Part shown: positions 1-7,015 of the stretch, piece by piece
Position numbering within the stretch: the first letter of the stretch is position 1
Layout: every line of letters begins with the position of its first letter
Assembly: GCA_024280885.1 (NCBI GenBank)
Contig: JAJRPF010000033.1
Span: 1 to 35,749, forward strand
DNA: 35,749 nt
From: Planctomycetota bacterium
Lineage (GTDB): Bacteria > Planctomycetota > JAJSAM01 > JAJVHW01
Direction of reading: 5' to 3'
Notes under the pieces: model-generated
What the model was told of the DNA's origin: nothing
What the model saw: only the letters and a program-made list of their open reading frames with translations
Database searches by the model: none
Program-made: the position numbers and the translations under genes

Positions 1-11
1 CGTCGCGCCGC

Positions 12-268
12 GGTCTCTTTGTGTTGTGGCGACTCCGTCGCCACGCCTCGCTCTCGCTCGGCATGTTCGGCTTCGGTCATGGCTCCGACTGCTTCAACCG
101 GGGGCGCGATTGGAGTTCGCGGCCCCGCATCGGGTCGTCACCTCGACGCGCCAGTACGCCCGTCACATCGGCGGGTTTCGCAGGCGGAATCCGCTCCCTA
201 CGCCTCACCGCGCGCTTCACGCTGCGTGCGCGGCGCTGTGTTGCGTTTGTGCCTACTCGCTTACGTGA
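12..268 (+). repeat. Dispersed intergenic repeat family 1, copy A
   Basis: This is one of three related copies in the window (the others are at 4355-4660 and 26364-26639). It starts with a perfect 8-bp hairpin (26-33 pairing with 37-44, loop TCC). It then has the core shared by all copies: CATGTTCGGCT near 62-72, GCTTCAACCGGGG at 91-103 and CGGGTTTCGCAGGCG at 172-186. The distance between the last two is 81-82 bases in every copy. The right end (about 250-268) resembles the ends of the other copies and runs over the last codons and stop of the minus-strand HEAT/VWA gene. The left end may continue beyond the window. No protein is evident in it. Confidence 0.8.
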
Positions 269-1770
269 ACGAAAGCGCCGCCCGAGTCTTCGGCCATCTC
301 GGTGAGGTAGTCGATGCGTTCGTCGATCTCGGGCTGGGAGCGCTCGCTGGCTTCGTTCCGGCCGCCGGGCATGACCAGCGCGATGATGAGCTTCACCTGC
401 CGCGTCGCGTTCAGGCGGCGGAAGATCTCCATCGTCTCGCGCGACCCGGATGAGCGACCGGCGCCCCATGGGTGGGAGTCGGTCAGAATGACGATCGTGT
501 CGGCCGATGGAAAGCGCGTCAGGGTCTCGGTCAGCGCGAGGCGCATGTCCAAGCCGCCGCCGGGGAGCAACTCATCGATCCACGCCTGCGCGTCGGCGCG
601 CTGGGGCTCCGTGACAAAGCTCTCCTGGTAGGGCGTGAACTGGCGCGCGGCGCGGGCGAGGACGAACGTTGCGTCGGGTGCCAGCGCATCGATGAAGCCG
701 ACGCACTCGCTGCGGATCCGTGCGAGTCGGTCGAGCCAACTGGTGGAGCGGCTGGTGTCGATCAACACCGCGAAGCTGTCGGAGGCAACCGGAATTCCGA
801 AGACCTTCGTCATCTCGGGCAGGTCCTTCGGCGGCGGCGGATTGTCTCCGGCTGCGAGCTTCGCCCAAGCTTCGGCGTCGTGGCCGAGATCCCGTCCGAG
901 GAGCGTGGTCAGCGCGACGCGAAGTTCCTCGCGTGTGCGGAGTGTGACCGCGTCCCCGAGCGCCTTCGCCATGGCTGGGGCGGCATCCTTGTGCGCCGCC
1001 TCCGCCAGCTTCGCAGCCGCCGTCCGGATCACGCGCGCATCGCTGTCTGAGAGCATCGTCATCAAGGTCCCGATGGCACCCTCGGTGCCCATCGCGGCCA
1101 GGCCGAACGCGGCCCCGAGGCGGATCTCGGGGAGTGGATGCGCGGCATCCTCTTGCAGTGTGGCGAGTGCTCCATCGCCACCGACATGACCGAGCGCAAC
1201 GTCGCGCGTGAACCACTCGTCGGTGCTCAGCTTCGCGAGCCCGAGCAGCGCCGGGAGGGCCGAAGGGTGGCCGATCTGTCCGAGGCCGTCGATCAGGGAC
1301 ATCCGCAGGTCGTCCTTCGCCCGCTTCAGGTGCTTGATCGCCTGCTTCGCCATCGCCGCGCGCGACTTCTCGTCGTCAGGAGTGAAGCCGAGACCCGCGC
1401 CGAGTGCGATGATCGGCGCGCGCGCGCGCTCCTTCTTGAATGCCTTCACGAGGTAGTCGAGCGACTTCGGAGCGCCCGAACCGCTGAGTACGTGCACGAC
1501 GGCGACGCGGTTCGCGATGGTCTTTTCGTCGTCGAATGCGTTCCTCAGCAGCTTGCGGCACGGCTTCTCAGTCCGGAACGGGAAGAGGTCGAGAATCGCG
1601 TAGCGCCGATCACGATTGCCGGGATCGTCGTGGTTCTTCGACAGTTCGTCGTAACGCTTGGCAGCTTTCCGATAACCGTCCTGGGCGAACGCTGGCGCGG
1701 CGATTGACGCCGCCGCTCCGACTGCCCCGACGAGCGCGATGGCGATGAGAGTGCGAGGTGGTGTGCGCAT
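253..1770 (-). CDS. Secreted HEAT-repeat / von Willebrand factor A domain protein
   Basis: The protein has 505 residues. Residues 1-29 look like a signal peptide (hydrophobic stretch ending AFA-Q), so it is probably exported. Residues about 60-300 are short helical HEAT-like repeats of the kind seen in protein-interaction scaffolds. Residues about 330-505 form a VWA domain: DTSRS at 338-342 supplies the D-x-S-x-S metal-site (MIDAS) motif, and a second acidic site is in LTDSH near 430. I chose the ATG at 1770 because it immediately precedes the signal peptide and lies 5 bases after the stop of the upstream gene; the frame is open further upstream, but that part reads as a shadow of the neighbour. 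It is a paralogue of, and probably co-transcribed with, the gene at 1776-3596. No enzymatic activity is indicated; binding partner unknown. Its last codons lie in repeat copy A. Confidence 0.88.
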   Translation of the reverse strand: MRTPPRTLIAIALVGAVGAAASIAAPAFAQDGYRKAAKRYDELSKNHDDPGNRDRRYAILDLFPFRTEKPCRKLLRNAFDDEKTIANRVAVVHVLSGSGAPKSLDYLVKAFKKERARAPIIALGAGLGFTPDDEKSRAAMAKQAIKHLKRAKDDLRMSLIDGLGQIGHPSALPALLGLAKLSTDEWFTRDVALGHVGGDGALATLQEDAAHPLPEIRLGAAFGLAAMGTEGAIGTLMTMLSDSDARVIRTAAAKLAEAAHKDAAPAMAKALGDAVTLRTREELRVALTTLLGRDLGHDAEAWAKLAAGDNPPPPKDLPEMTKVFGIPVASDSFAVLIDTSRSTSWLDRLARIRSECVGFIDALAPDATFVLARAARQFTPYQESFVTEPQRADAQAWIDELLPGGGLDMRLALTETLTRFPSADTIVILTDSHPWGAGRSSGSRETMEIFRRLNATRQVKLIIALVMPGGRNEASERSQPEIDERIDYLTEMAEDSGGAFVHVSE

Positions 1771-1775
1771 GCGGA

Positions 1776-3596
1776 TCAGGGCTTCGACTCGTTGGAGAAC
1801 TTGCCCTGGTTCTCGTGCGCGATGCGCGACATCAGGTCCGCCATGTCCTCCGGGTCCTCGTACTTGCGTACCGACTCGATGGGGGAGAGGCCGACGATCA
1901 ACGCCACCGTGCTGATCGAGACGCGCTTGAACCGGTTGCGCTTGCGCACCTCGGACAGGATCGTCTCGTGCTTCTCGAAGCGACCGAGCGACGGGACGCC
2001 GTCCGACAGGAAGAAGACTGTGTCCACGTTGTTCGCGAGGATACCGAACGCGAGGGCGTCGTAGGTTGCTGTGCCGCCGCGCGGCAGTTGCTTCAAGATC
2101 CACGCGATCCCCGCCTCGACGTTCTCGGTACTCGCGGGCACGACATCCTTTTGCCAAGGCGTGACGACGCCGGCGAACGTCGCCAGATTGAAGAGCGTGG
2201 GTGGTTCGTCACCGTCTTCGCTTGGGACCAGCGGGAAATCGCTCGTCTCGCCCTTCTTCAGCTTGGGGATGCGGCCCTGGTTCTGCTTCGCCAGCGCGCG
2301 CAGCGCCTTGAACAACTCGCGGTGCGCGACGTGGATGCGGCGCCCCGTCCAGTCGGACGGGCGGATGCCGCTGTCGCGAGGCTGGTCTGGCCACTTCATG
2401 GAGCCCGAGACATCGAGGATGAAGAGCACGCGATCGCTCTCGATCGGGAACTGGAAGTAGCTCGCCGTCTCGCTCTCGGAGAACGTCGGATCGTCGGGGT
2501 CGACGCCGCGCTTGACCTTCGTCCACCAACTCGTCCAGGCCATCGGGTCTACGTGATAGTCCTTCGCCATCCGGAACTCGTTCTTCGCGATCCGCACGAG
2601 CGCCTTGCGCGCCTTCTGGCGTGCGCGCAGACGCGCGACGCGCAATCCCTCGATCAGCGGCTCGACTGCGTCGCGCGTGCCGAGCCGCGCCACGGCCTCG
2701 AGTGCGGTCTCGACGACGATCGGTTCTTCTCCGCGGATGATGAGGCGCTTGAGCTCTTCGATGGACGTGGGCTCGCCGGCGTAGCCGAGCCCTTCGGCGG
2801 CCGCCATGCGCAGCCGCCAGTCCTCGTCCGAGAGGTAGACCAGCAGTTTGCCCACGGCCTTGCGGCCCCCGCAGCGCCCGTATGCACGTAGCGCCTCGAA
2901 GCGTACCTCGACGCTCTTGTGGTCCGTGATCAGTCGTTTCAGCTTCGGAAGCGCATCGGGATTCTCGGTGAAGCCGACTGCCTCTACGATCGACGCGAGC
3001 ACCTCCGCGTCCTTCTGCTTGAAGCGCGTCGGAAGCCACTTTCGTGCTTCTTCGTTCGTGACGTGTTCGAACATACGCGGCAGATTGGAAGCGAAGACCG
3101 GCTCCTTCCGCGCACCGGAGATCGCCTTCTTGACGGTCCCCTCGATGGTCCCGAAATCCCCCGATTTCCCGACTGCCAGCATCGCCGCGACGCGCGTGCG
3201 TTCGTCGCGATCGCCCTCGAAAACCCCCTTCAGGAATTTCGACGCCGGCGCGTAGCGCATCTCTCCCAGGAAGATCACGCGATTGCGTCGCGTGCGCACC
3301 GGGATGATGTCCTGGTTGCGCTTCAGGCTCTCGTACTCCTTCTGGATCACCGCGAGGCGCGCAGCCTTCGCGTCGTCGGAGAGTTGATCTGGCGCGATCC
3401 CGAAGCGCGAGCGGTCGCTGTGAACCTCCTCGTGGGGGGGGCCACCGATGTCGGAGCCCTTCCCGCTCCCGGCAGCGCCCTTTGCGAGCGCGTCAGGGAT
3501 CAAGGCGTCGGGGGCCACTGCGTCGATGCCGACGACGGTGGCCGCGATCAAGGCGACGGCGAGCGCCGCCATTCCGGTGAGGTGCTGGATTCGCAT
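1776..3596 (-). CDS. Secreted HEAT-repeat / von Willebrand factor A domain protein (paralogue)
   Basis: The protein has 606 residues. The N-terminus (residues 1-38) has a hydrophobic segment typical of a signal peptide. Residues about 110-340 are HEAT-like repeats, including recognisable units around 225-330. The VWA domain covers about 385-600 and has a canonical MIDAS: DVSGSM at 395-400, the GGTAT threonine near 509, and SDG at 531-533, so metal-dependent ligand binding is plausible. I chose the ATG at 3596 because it directly precedes the signal sequence; an in-frame ATG at 3617 is possible, and neither has a clear ribosome-binding site. It is the first gene of a minus-strand pair, 5 bases upstream of the shorter paralogue. 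The family suggests an envelope scaffold or adhesion role, but the ligand cannot be deduced. Confidence 0.88.
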   Translation of the reverse strand: MRIQHLTGMAALAVALIAATVVGIDAVAPDALIPDALAKGAAGSGKGSDIGGPPHEEVHSDRSRFGIAPDQLSDDAKAARLAVIQKEYESLKRNQDIIPVRTRRNRVIFLGEMRYAPASKFLKGVFEGDRDERTRVAAMLAVGKSGDFGTIEGTVKKAISGARKEPVFASNLPRMFEHVTNEEARKWLPTRFKQKDAEVLASIVEAVGFTENPDALPKLKRLITDHKSVEVRFEALRAYGRCGGRKAVGKLLVYLSDEDWRLRMAAAEGLGYAGEPTSIEELKRLIIRGEEPIVVETALEAVARLGTRDAVEPLIEGLRVARLRARQKARKALVRIAKNEFRMAKDYHVDPMAWTSWWTKVKRGVDPDDPTFSESETASYFQFPIESDRVLFILDVSGSMKWPDQPRDSGIRPSDWTGRRIHVAHRELFKALRALAKQNQGRIPKLKKGETSDFPLVPSEDGDEPPTLFNLATFAGVVTPWQKDVVPASTENVEAGIAWILKQLPRGGTATYDALAFGILANNVDTVFFLSDGVPSLGRFEKHETILSEVRKRNRFKRVSISTVALIVGLSPIESVRKYEDPEDMADLMSRIAHENQGKFSNESKP

Positions 3597-3665
3597 GTAT
3601 GGGAGGATAACGTGCATATCCGTCAGAACGAGCCGCGCCTTGTGCGTGTTCCACGCAACGGGTTG

Positions 3666-3692
3666 CTCACGCGCGACGTTTCGCGCGGTGAG
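3666..3692. promoter_or_regulatory. Long imperfect palindrome in a divergent intergenic region
   Basis: CTCAC-GCGCGA, a CGTT loop, then TCGCGC-G-GTGAG forms an 11-bp stem with one bulged G. It sits between the divergent HEAT/VWA gene (starts 3596) and the small secreted-protein gene (starts 3745). That position fits an operator or a structured 5' leader. No convincing -35/-10 pair was recognised. The function is inferred from position only. Confidence 0.35.
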
Positions 3693-3744
3693 AGTCATGT
3701 CTTGGTCCGCTGATCAACGTCAGCGCGGCCTCGGGAGGTCTGCC

Positions 3745-4347
3745 ATGCGCCCTGTCTTCACACTCGCCGCCATGTTCGTCGCCACAGCCGGTTTCCTTCT
3801 GGCGGGCGCCGCGGTGGCACAGCAGGGGGGCGCTGCTCAGGGAGGAGGCGACGACCTCGTGCCGAAGCGCGTCGAGCGCGCAGCGCGCGTCGTCACGGCA
3901 CTCGAAGAGGCGGAGAAGCGGGCTCGGGCGGCCACTCCACTGGATGTCAGCTACGTCGAGCAGCTTGAGAACGCCCTCGAGGATGCCCGCGCGATGACCA
4001 AGTCAGTCACGTTGGCCGAGTTGACGGATGAGGAGCGCGAGGCCCTCGCCGAGGAAATCCGCGATCGTGCCGGTGACGAGGACGGCGGCGGCTTGAACGA
4101 CTGGCAGAAGCGCGCGCTCGAGCGAGCGTTTGCCGGGACCGGCCTCTCCGAAGGCGAGGAGGTCGCAGCCACGCCGATCATCTCCGAGTGGTACGAGGGC
4201 TTTCTGGACGCGCGGGCTGCGCGCGACAGCAAGGCGCAGAGCGATCTGAAGCGCGCGCGCGACAAGGAATTGACGAAAGCGATTGGGAAGAAGAAGGCAC
4301 GCAAGTTGATCAACAACCTGAACGCGATCGGCGGCCGGCGCCGCTGA
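3745..4347 (+). CDS. Small secreted helical protein of unknown function
   Basis: The protein has 200 residues. It begins with a clear signal peptide (hydrophobic core followed by AVAQQ near residue 28). The start is the ATG at 3745, preceded by GGGAGG at a good distance; the same frame is open far upstream, but that part has no protein-like character. The mature part is charged and alanine/glutamate/arginine-rich, predicted mostly helical, and ends in a basic tail (GGRRR). There are no cysteines and no recognisable catalytic motif. I do not recognise the family. It is transcribed divergently from the HEAT/VWA pair. Its stop codon is followed after 7 bases by the first hairpin of repeat copy B, which may serve as its transcript end. 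Confidence 0.75.
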   Translation: MRPVFTLAAMFVATAGFLLAGAAVAQQGGAAQGGGDDLVPKRVERAARVVTALEEAEKRARAATPLDVSYVEQLENALEDARAMTKSVTLAELTDEEREALAEEIRDRAGDEDGGGLNDWQKRALERAFAGTGLSEGEEVAATPIISEWYEGFLDARAARDSKAQSDLKRARDKELTKAIGKKKARKLINNLNAIGGRRR

Positions 4348-4354
4348 CGCGGTC

Positions 4355-4660
4355 CGTGCCGACGGAGTCGGCACGTGGCGCGTCTCTTTGCGTTTGTGCC
4401 GACTCCGTCGTCACGCTGTGTTGTGTTTGTGACGACTCCGTCGTCACGCTCGCTTGCGCTCGCATGTTCGGCTCTGGTCGCGGCTCCGAGTGCTTCAACC
4501 GGGGCTGCGCTCGGCGTTCGCTGCCTCGCATCGGGTCCGATCCACGACTCGTGAGATTGCGCGTCGCGAGTTCGGGTTTCGCAGGCGAAATCCGCTCCCG
4601 TCGCCTCACCGCGAGTGTCACGCTGAGTGCTCCGCACACAGCCCACCACTCGCTCGCGTG
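4355..4660 (+). repeat. Dispersed intergenic repeat family 1, copy B
   Basis: This is the most elaborate copy. It opens with a perfect 9-bp hairpin with loop GGA (4355-4363 / 4367-4375), then has two hairpins with loop TCC: 4396-4403 / 4407-4414 (one mismatch) and 4429-4436 / 4440-4447 (perfect 8 bp). The shared core follows: CATGTTCGGCT near 4463, GCTTCAACCGGGG at 4492-4504 and CGGGTTTCGCAGGCG at 4573-4587. A GTGC-TCC-GCAC mini-hairpin lies near 4627-4637. The end, CACTCGCTCGCG, matches copy C. It occupies most of the gene-free spacer 4348-4945. No protein-coding signal is convincing. Confidence 0.85.
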
Positions 4661-4735
4661 TTGCACATCCTCGCAGGGGTGACGCCCTGGTCGCTCCGGA
4701 GTACCGGGTTCTCGGTAGTTCTCTTTCCGCGATCA

Positions 4736-4762
4736 ACCGAGGGCCTGGCACGGTGTTTCGGT
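4736..4762 (+). repeat. Short hairpin repeat family 2, copy a
   Basis: The sequence ACCGA, then a loop containing GGGCCTGGCACGGTG, then TCGGT forms a 5-bp stem around the family core CCTGGCACGGT (4744-4754). The same core occurs at 26812-26822 and, with changes, at 34246-34256 and 35538-35549. This copy lies in the spacer between repeat copy B and the terminator at 4861. Confidence 0.55.
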
Positions 4763-4860
4763 CGGAGAGCGGCGTCGAACACCGCGGTTCCCACCGAGCC
4801 ACCGAGCCCATCCACACCGCCATCCAAGCAAGACCTGCCACCACCCACCTCCCACACGCG

Positions 4861-4905
4861 AAGAGCCGGTCCCCGCTCCCCTCTCGGGAGCGACGACCGG
4901 CTCTT
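4861..4905 (-). terminator. Strong two-tier hairpin, probable terminator of the MglA/roadblock cluster
   Basis: A perfect 11-bp stem (AAGAGCCGGTC at 4861-4871 with GACCGGCTCTT at 4895-4905) encloses a second stem (GCTCCC at 4875-4880 with GGGAGC at 4886-4891). On the minus strand it lies about 40 bases after the stop of the last roadblock gene (4946). There is no long T tract, so Rho-independent strength is uncertain; the hairpin is nearly symmetric and could act in both directions. Confidence 0.7.
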
Positions 4906-4945
4906 CGATGACGCGCGCCGACGCCGATGGCGCCCCGTTCCGTGA

Positions 4946-5473
4946 CTACCCTCCGAAGAGGTCGTCTAGCTTGTGCTTTGCGGTGCCGACGAAGTCGGCG
5001 GACAGGTCGGGGTCGTTCGATGCCAGGCCCGCCGCGCGGTTGGCCTCGCGCTCCGCGTCGTGCTTGCGGAAAATCTCGCCCATCCGCTTGCTGGTTTGCG
5101 ACGCGTAGAGGCGGACCATGCCGACCGTTGTCGAGTCATCGAAGATCACGGTGAGGAGGGTGCGATCGCCCACGAGCGAGAGCTGGATGTTGTCCTTCTT
5201 GCCCTGGTGAAAGAGCACGGAGAACTCCTCCTCGCCGAGGATGCGAGCCATCTCCTTCGTCGCGGCGAATGATCCGGCGACGAGAGCAGCGATCGTATCC
5301 ATGTCGAGGTTGGTCGTGGCGCCCTGGCGCGTGACCATGTGCCCTTCCAGGTCGATCAGGAAGGCGCATTTGGCGCCGGAGAGTTTCAGGAACTCGCGCA
5401 GGACGCGGTTGATGTCTCTGACGAGGTCCTCGTAGAAGACCAGCCTGTTCTGCCGAAGCGTGTTGGAGTCCAT
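4946..5473 (-). CDS. Roadblock/LC7-domain protein
   Basis: The protein has 175 residues. Residues about 15-135 carry the roadblock/LC7 fold pattern: amphipathic helix, then FLIDLEGHMV, a long helix with AALVAGSFAATKEMARIL, then strands FSVLFHQG and LLTVIFDD, and a final helix. Family members such as MglB dimerise and act as regulators (GAP-like) or scaffolds for small Ras-like GTPases. The C-terminal 40 residues are charged and may be flexible. The ATG at 5473 is preceded by GAGG at suitable distance. The gene lies 8 bases downstream of the MglA-type GTPase, so a partner role for that GTPase is the natural inference. Last gene of the minus-strand cluster. Confidence 0.88.
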   Translation of the reverse strand: MDSNTLRQNRLVFYEDLVRDINRVLREFLKLSGAKCAFLIDLEGHMVTRQGATTNLDMDTIAALVAGSFAATKEMARILGEEEFSVLFHQGKKDNIQLSLVGDRTLLTVIFDDSTTVGMVRLYASQTSKRMGEIFRKHDAEREANRAAGLASNDPDLSADFVGTAKHKLDDLFGG

Positions 5474-5481
5474 GGCGTCCT

Positions 5482-6645
5482 CTACACCGAGACCTTCACG
5501 AGGCCGGTGGCGACGACGATCACGCCGAGCGCAACCATGATGAGAACGGCGAGACCGACGGCGATCCAGGGGATCGTGCGCTGCGTGCGGATCTGGATCG
5601 TCCGCGGCCCGCCGGCCTGCGCCGGAGCGGTTGCGCGGATGGGGCTCTCGAGCGGCGTGGCCTCGACCTTGCGCTTCCAACCGGCGCCACCGCCGCCACT
5701 GCCGATCAGTCCGCCGCCTCCTCCGCCTCCGCCGCCGAGGAGGCTTCCGCCACCACCGCCCGCCGGCAGACCACCAGGGCGTGTATCGCCGATCAGGCCG
5801 GGCGATGTCGCTGGAACAGCTTGGGTTTGACCCAGAGCAGCGGGTGCGCCGCCGACCGCTGAGCGTTGGATCGCCGGCGGCGCAGCCGTTCCGACGCCGC
5901 CCGCCGCGGTCGCGAACGGACTGGGCGCGCTTGCCGGGGCTCCGCCGCCGAAGGCACGTGGAGCAGGCGCCGCAGCGCCCGACTGCAATTGCGGCGGCGC
6001 GGCGGCCGCCGGGGCCGCAGCCGCGACGGCGGGACCGGCCGTCGCGGCAGGCGCCTCGCGCTGATCACGATTGAGCGTCTCGAGGACGAGGCCGGAGAGG
6101 CATTTGAGCGTTGGGAATACACCCTCGCCGGTGACCGCGACGGCCTCGTAGGTCGGCACTCCCCACTGGTTGATGCGCGCTTCGAGCTCGTCGACCGGAA
6201 GAGCGTCGGCCAGGTCGCGCTTGTTCCACTGGATGACCAGCGGCAGCTCGCGGATGTCCTTGCCGTACTCGGCCAAGTTGTTCTTGAGGTTCTCGAGCGA
6301 CTCGAGATTCTCCTCCATCTTGGCGGCCGACGAGTCTGCGACGAAGACGATGCCGTCCACGCCCTGCAGCACGAGTTTTCGCGTCGAGTTGTAGTAGACC
6401 TGTCCGGGAACTGTGTACAGCTGGAAGCGCGTCCGCATGCCGGCGATCGTGCCCAGGTCCAGCGGCATGAAGTCGAAAAACAAGGTGCGGTCGCCCTCCG
6501 TCGCGATCGACGTGAGCTCCCCCTTGTTCGACTCGGGCGCCTTCTTGTGCACGATCTCGAGGTTGGTGGTCTTACCACTCAGCCCCGGGCCGTAATAGAC
6601 GATCTTGCAGTTGACTTCCCGTAGGGCGAAGTTGATCTGAACCAT
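5482..6645 (-). CDS. mglA: MglA-type Ras-like GTPase with a C-terminal membrane anchor
   Basis: The protein has 387 residues. Residues 1-195 are an MglA-family small GTPase: P-loop GPGLSGKTT at 19-27, TVPGQ at 78-82 (threonine in place of the usual Asp of DxxG, typical of MglA), and NKRD at 141-144. The start ATG at 6645 has GGAGG at ideal spacing, and MVQINFALREVNCKIVYYGP matches the usual MglA N-terminus. Residues about 198-350 are a low-complexity Ala/Pro/Gly linker including a run of glycines. Residues about 358-383 are one hydrophobic segment followed by a very short tail. Known MglA proteins, about 195 residues, are soluble polarity switches. This one appears tail-anchored, with the GTPase in the cytoplasm. 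Roadblock genes flank it on both sides. Confidence 0.93.
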   Translation of the reverse strand: MVQINFALREVNCKIVYYGPGLSGKTTNLEIVHKKAPESNKGELTSIATEGDRTLFFDFMPLDLGTIAGMRTRFQLYTVPGQVYYNSTRKLVLQGVDGIVFVADSSAAKMEENLESLENLKNNLAEYGKDIRELPLVIQWNKRDLADALPVDELEARINQWGVPTYEAVAVTGEGVFPTLKCLSGLVLETLNRDQREAPAATAGPAVAAAAPAAAAPPQLQSGAAAPAPRAFGGGAPASAPSPFATAAGGVGTAAPPAIQRSAVGGAPAALGQTQAVPATSPGLIGDTRPGGLPAGGGGGSLLGGGGGGGGGLIGSGGGGAGWKRKVEATPLESPIRATAPAQAGGPRTIQIRTQRTIPWIAVGLAVLIMVALGVIVVATGLVKVSV

Positions 6646-6661
6646 CGCTTCCTCCGAGCCG

Positions 6662-7015
6662 CTATACGCGGATCTCACCTAGTTGTTTGATCCGCATTGC
6701 GGCTGACTGGATCTCGATCTGTGTGGGCCCGACGTCGACGTTGCGGTCCATGACGACGACGAGGTACGCCGGCCCCGTATCCGCGAAAACCATCTTCCCG
6801 TGACTGGCGACCAGTGTGAACCGGGTGAAGTCACCCAACCCGCTGCGCTGAAGAGCGCGTTCCGTCGAACGGATCGCGCCGGCCGCCATCGCGGCCACAA
6901 CATCCTCTTCGAGATTTCGGGGCAGGTGACTTGCGATCACGATCCCATCTTTTGTGACCGCGAGGCTGCCCTTGATCCCGACGACGTCGTTCAGCTGCTT
7001 GAGGATGCTACGCAC
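6662..7015 (-). CDS. Roadblock/LC7-domain protein (MglB-like)
   Basis: The protein has 117 residues, the usual size for a single roadblock/LC7 domain. The pattern is clear: N-terminal helix (SILKQLNDVVG), strand SLAVTKDGIVIAS, helix with EEDVVAAMAAGAIRSTERAL, strands FTLVASHGKMVFADTG and AYLVVVMD, and a final helix. The start is GTG at 7015, preceded by GGAGG; it overlaps the end of the upstream TPR-roadblock gene by 8 bases, implying translational coupling. The MglA-type GTPase starts 16 bases downstream of its stop. A regulator or scaffold of that GTPase is the best-supported role; whether it has GAP activity cannot be told from sequence. Confidence 0.88.
   Translation of the reverse strand: MRSILKQLNDVVGIKGSLAVTKDGIVIASHLPRNLEEDVVAAMAAGAIRSTERALQRSGLGDFTRFTLVASHGKMVFADTGPAYLVVVMDRNVDVGPTQIEIQSAAMRIKQLGEIRV

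Noticed and set aside
12..268. CRISPR array as an explanation for the repeated hairpins
   Set aside because: The repeats are dispersed over tens of kilobases, not regularly spaced with spacers, and no cas genes are present.
1771..2157. Upstream extension of the first HEAT/VWA gene
   Set aside because: It overlaps the upstream paralogue in another frame, and the signal peptide starts at 1770.
1758..2891. 377-codon plus-strand frame opposite the HEAT/VWA gene
   Set aside because: No domain or start signal; the opposite strand encodes a canonical VWA MIDAS motif over the same DNA.
4485..4600. A tRNA-like gene in the family-1 core (GGGTTTCGCAGGCGGAATCC resembles a T arm)
   Set aside because: No acceptor stem, anticodon arm or conserved D-arm could be fitted in any copy.
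4310..4666. Open frames through repeat copy B on both strands
   Set aside because: Equivalent frames in copies A and C are not conserved (indels and stops), while hairpins are, so the repeat is not coding.
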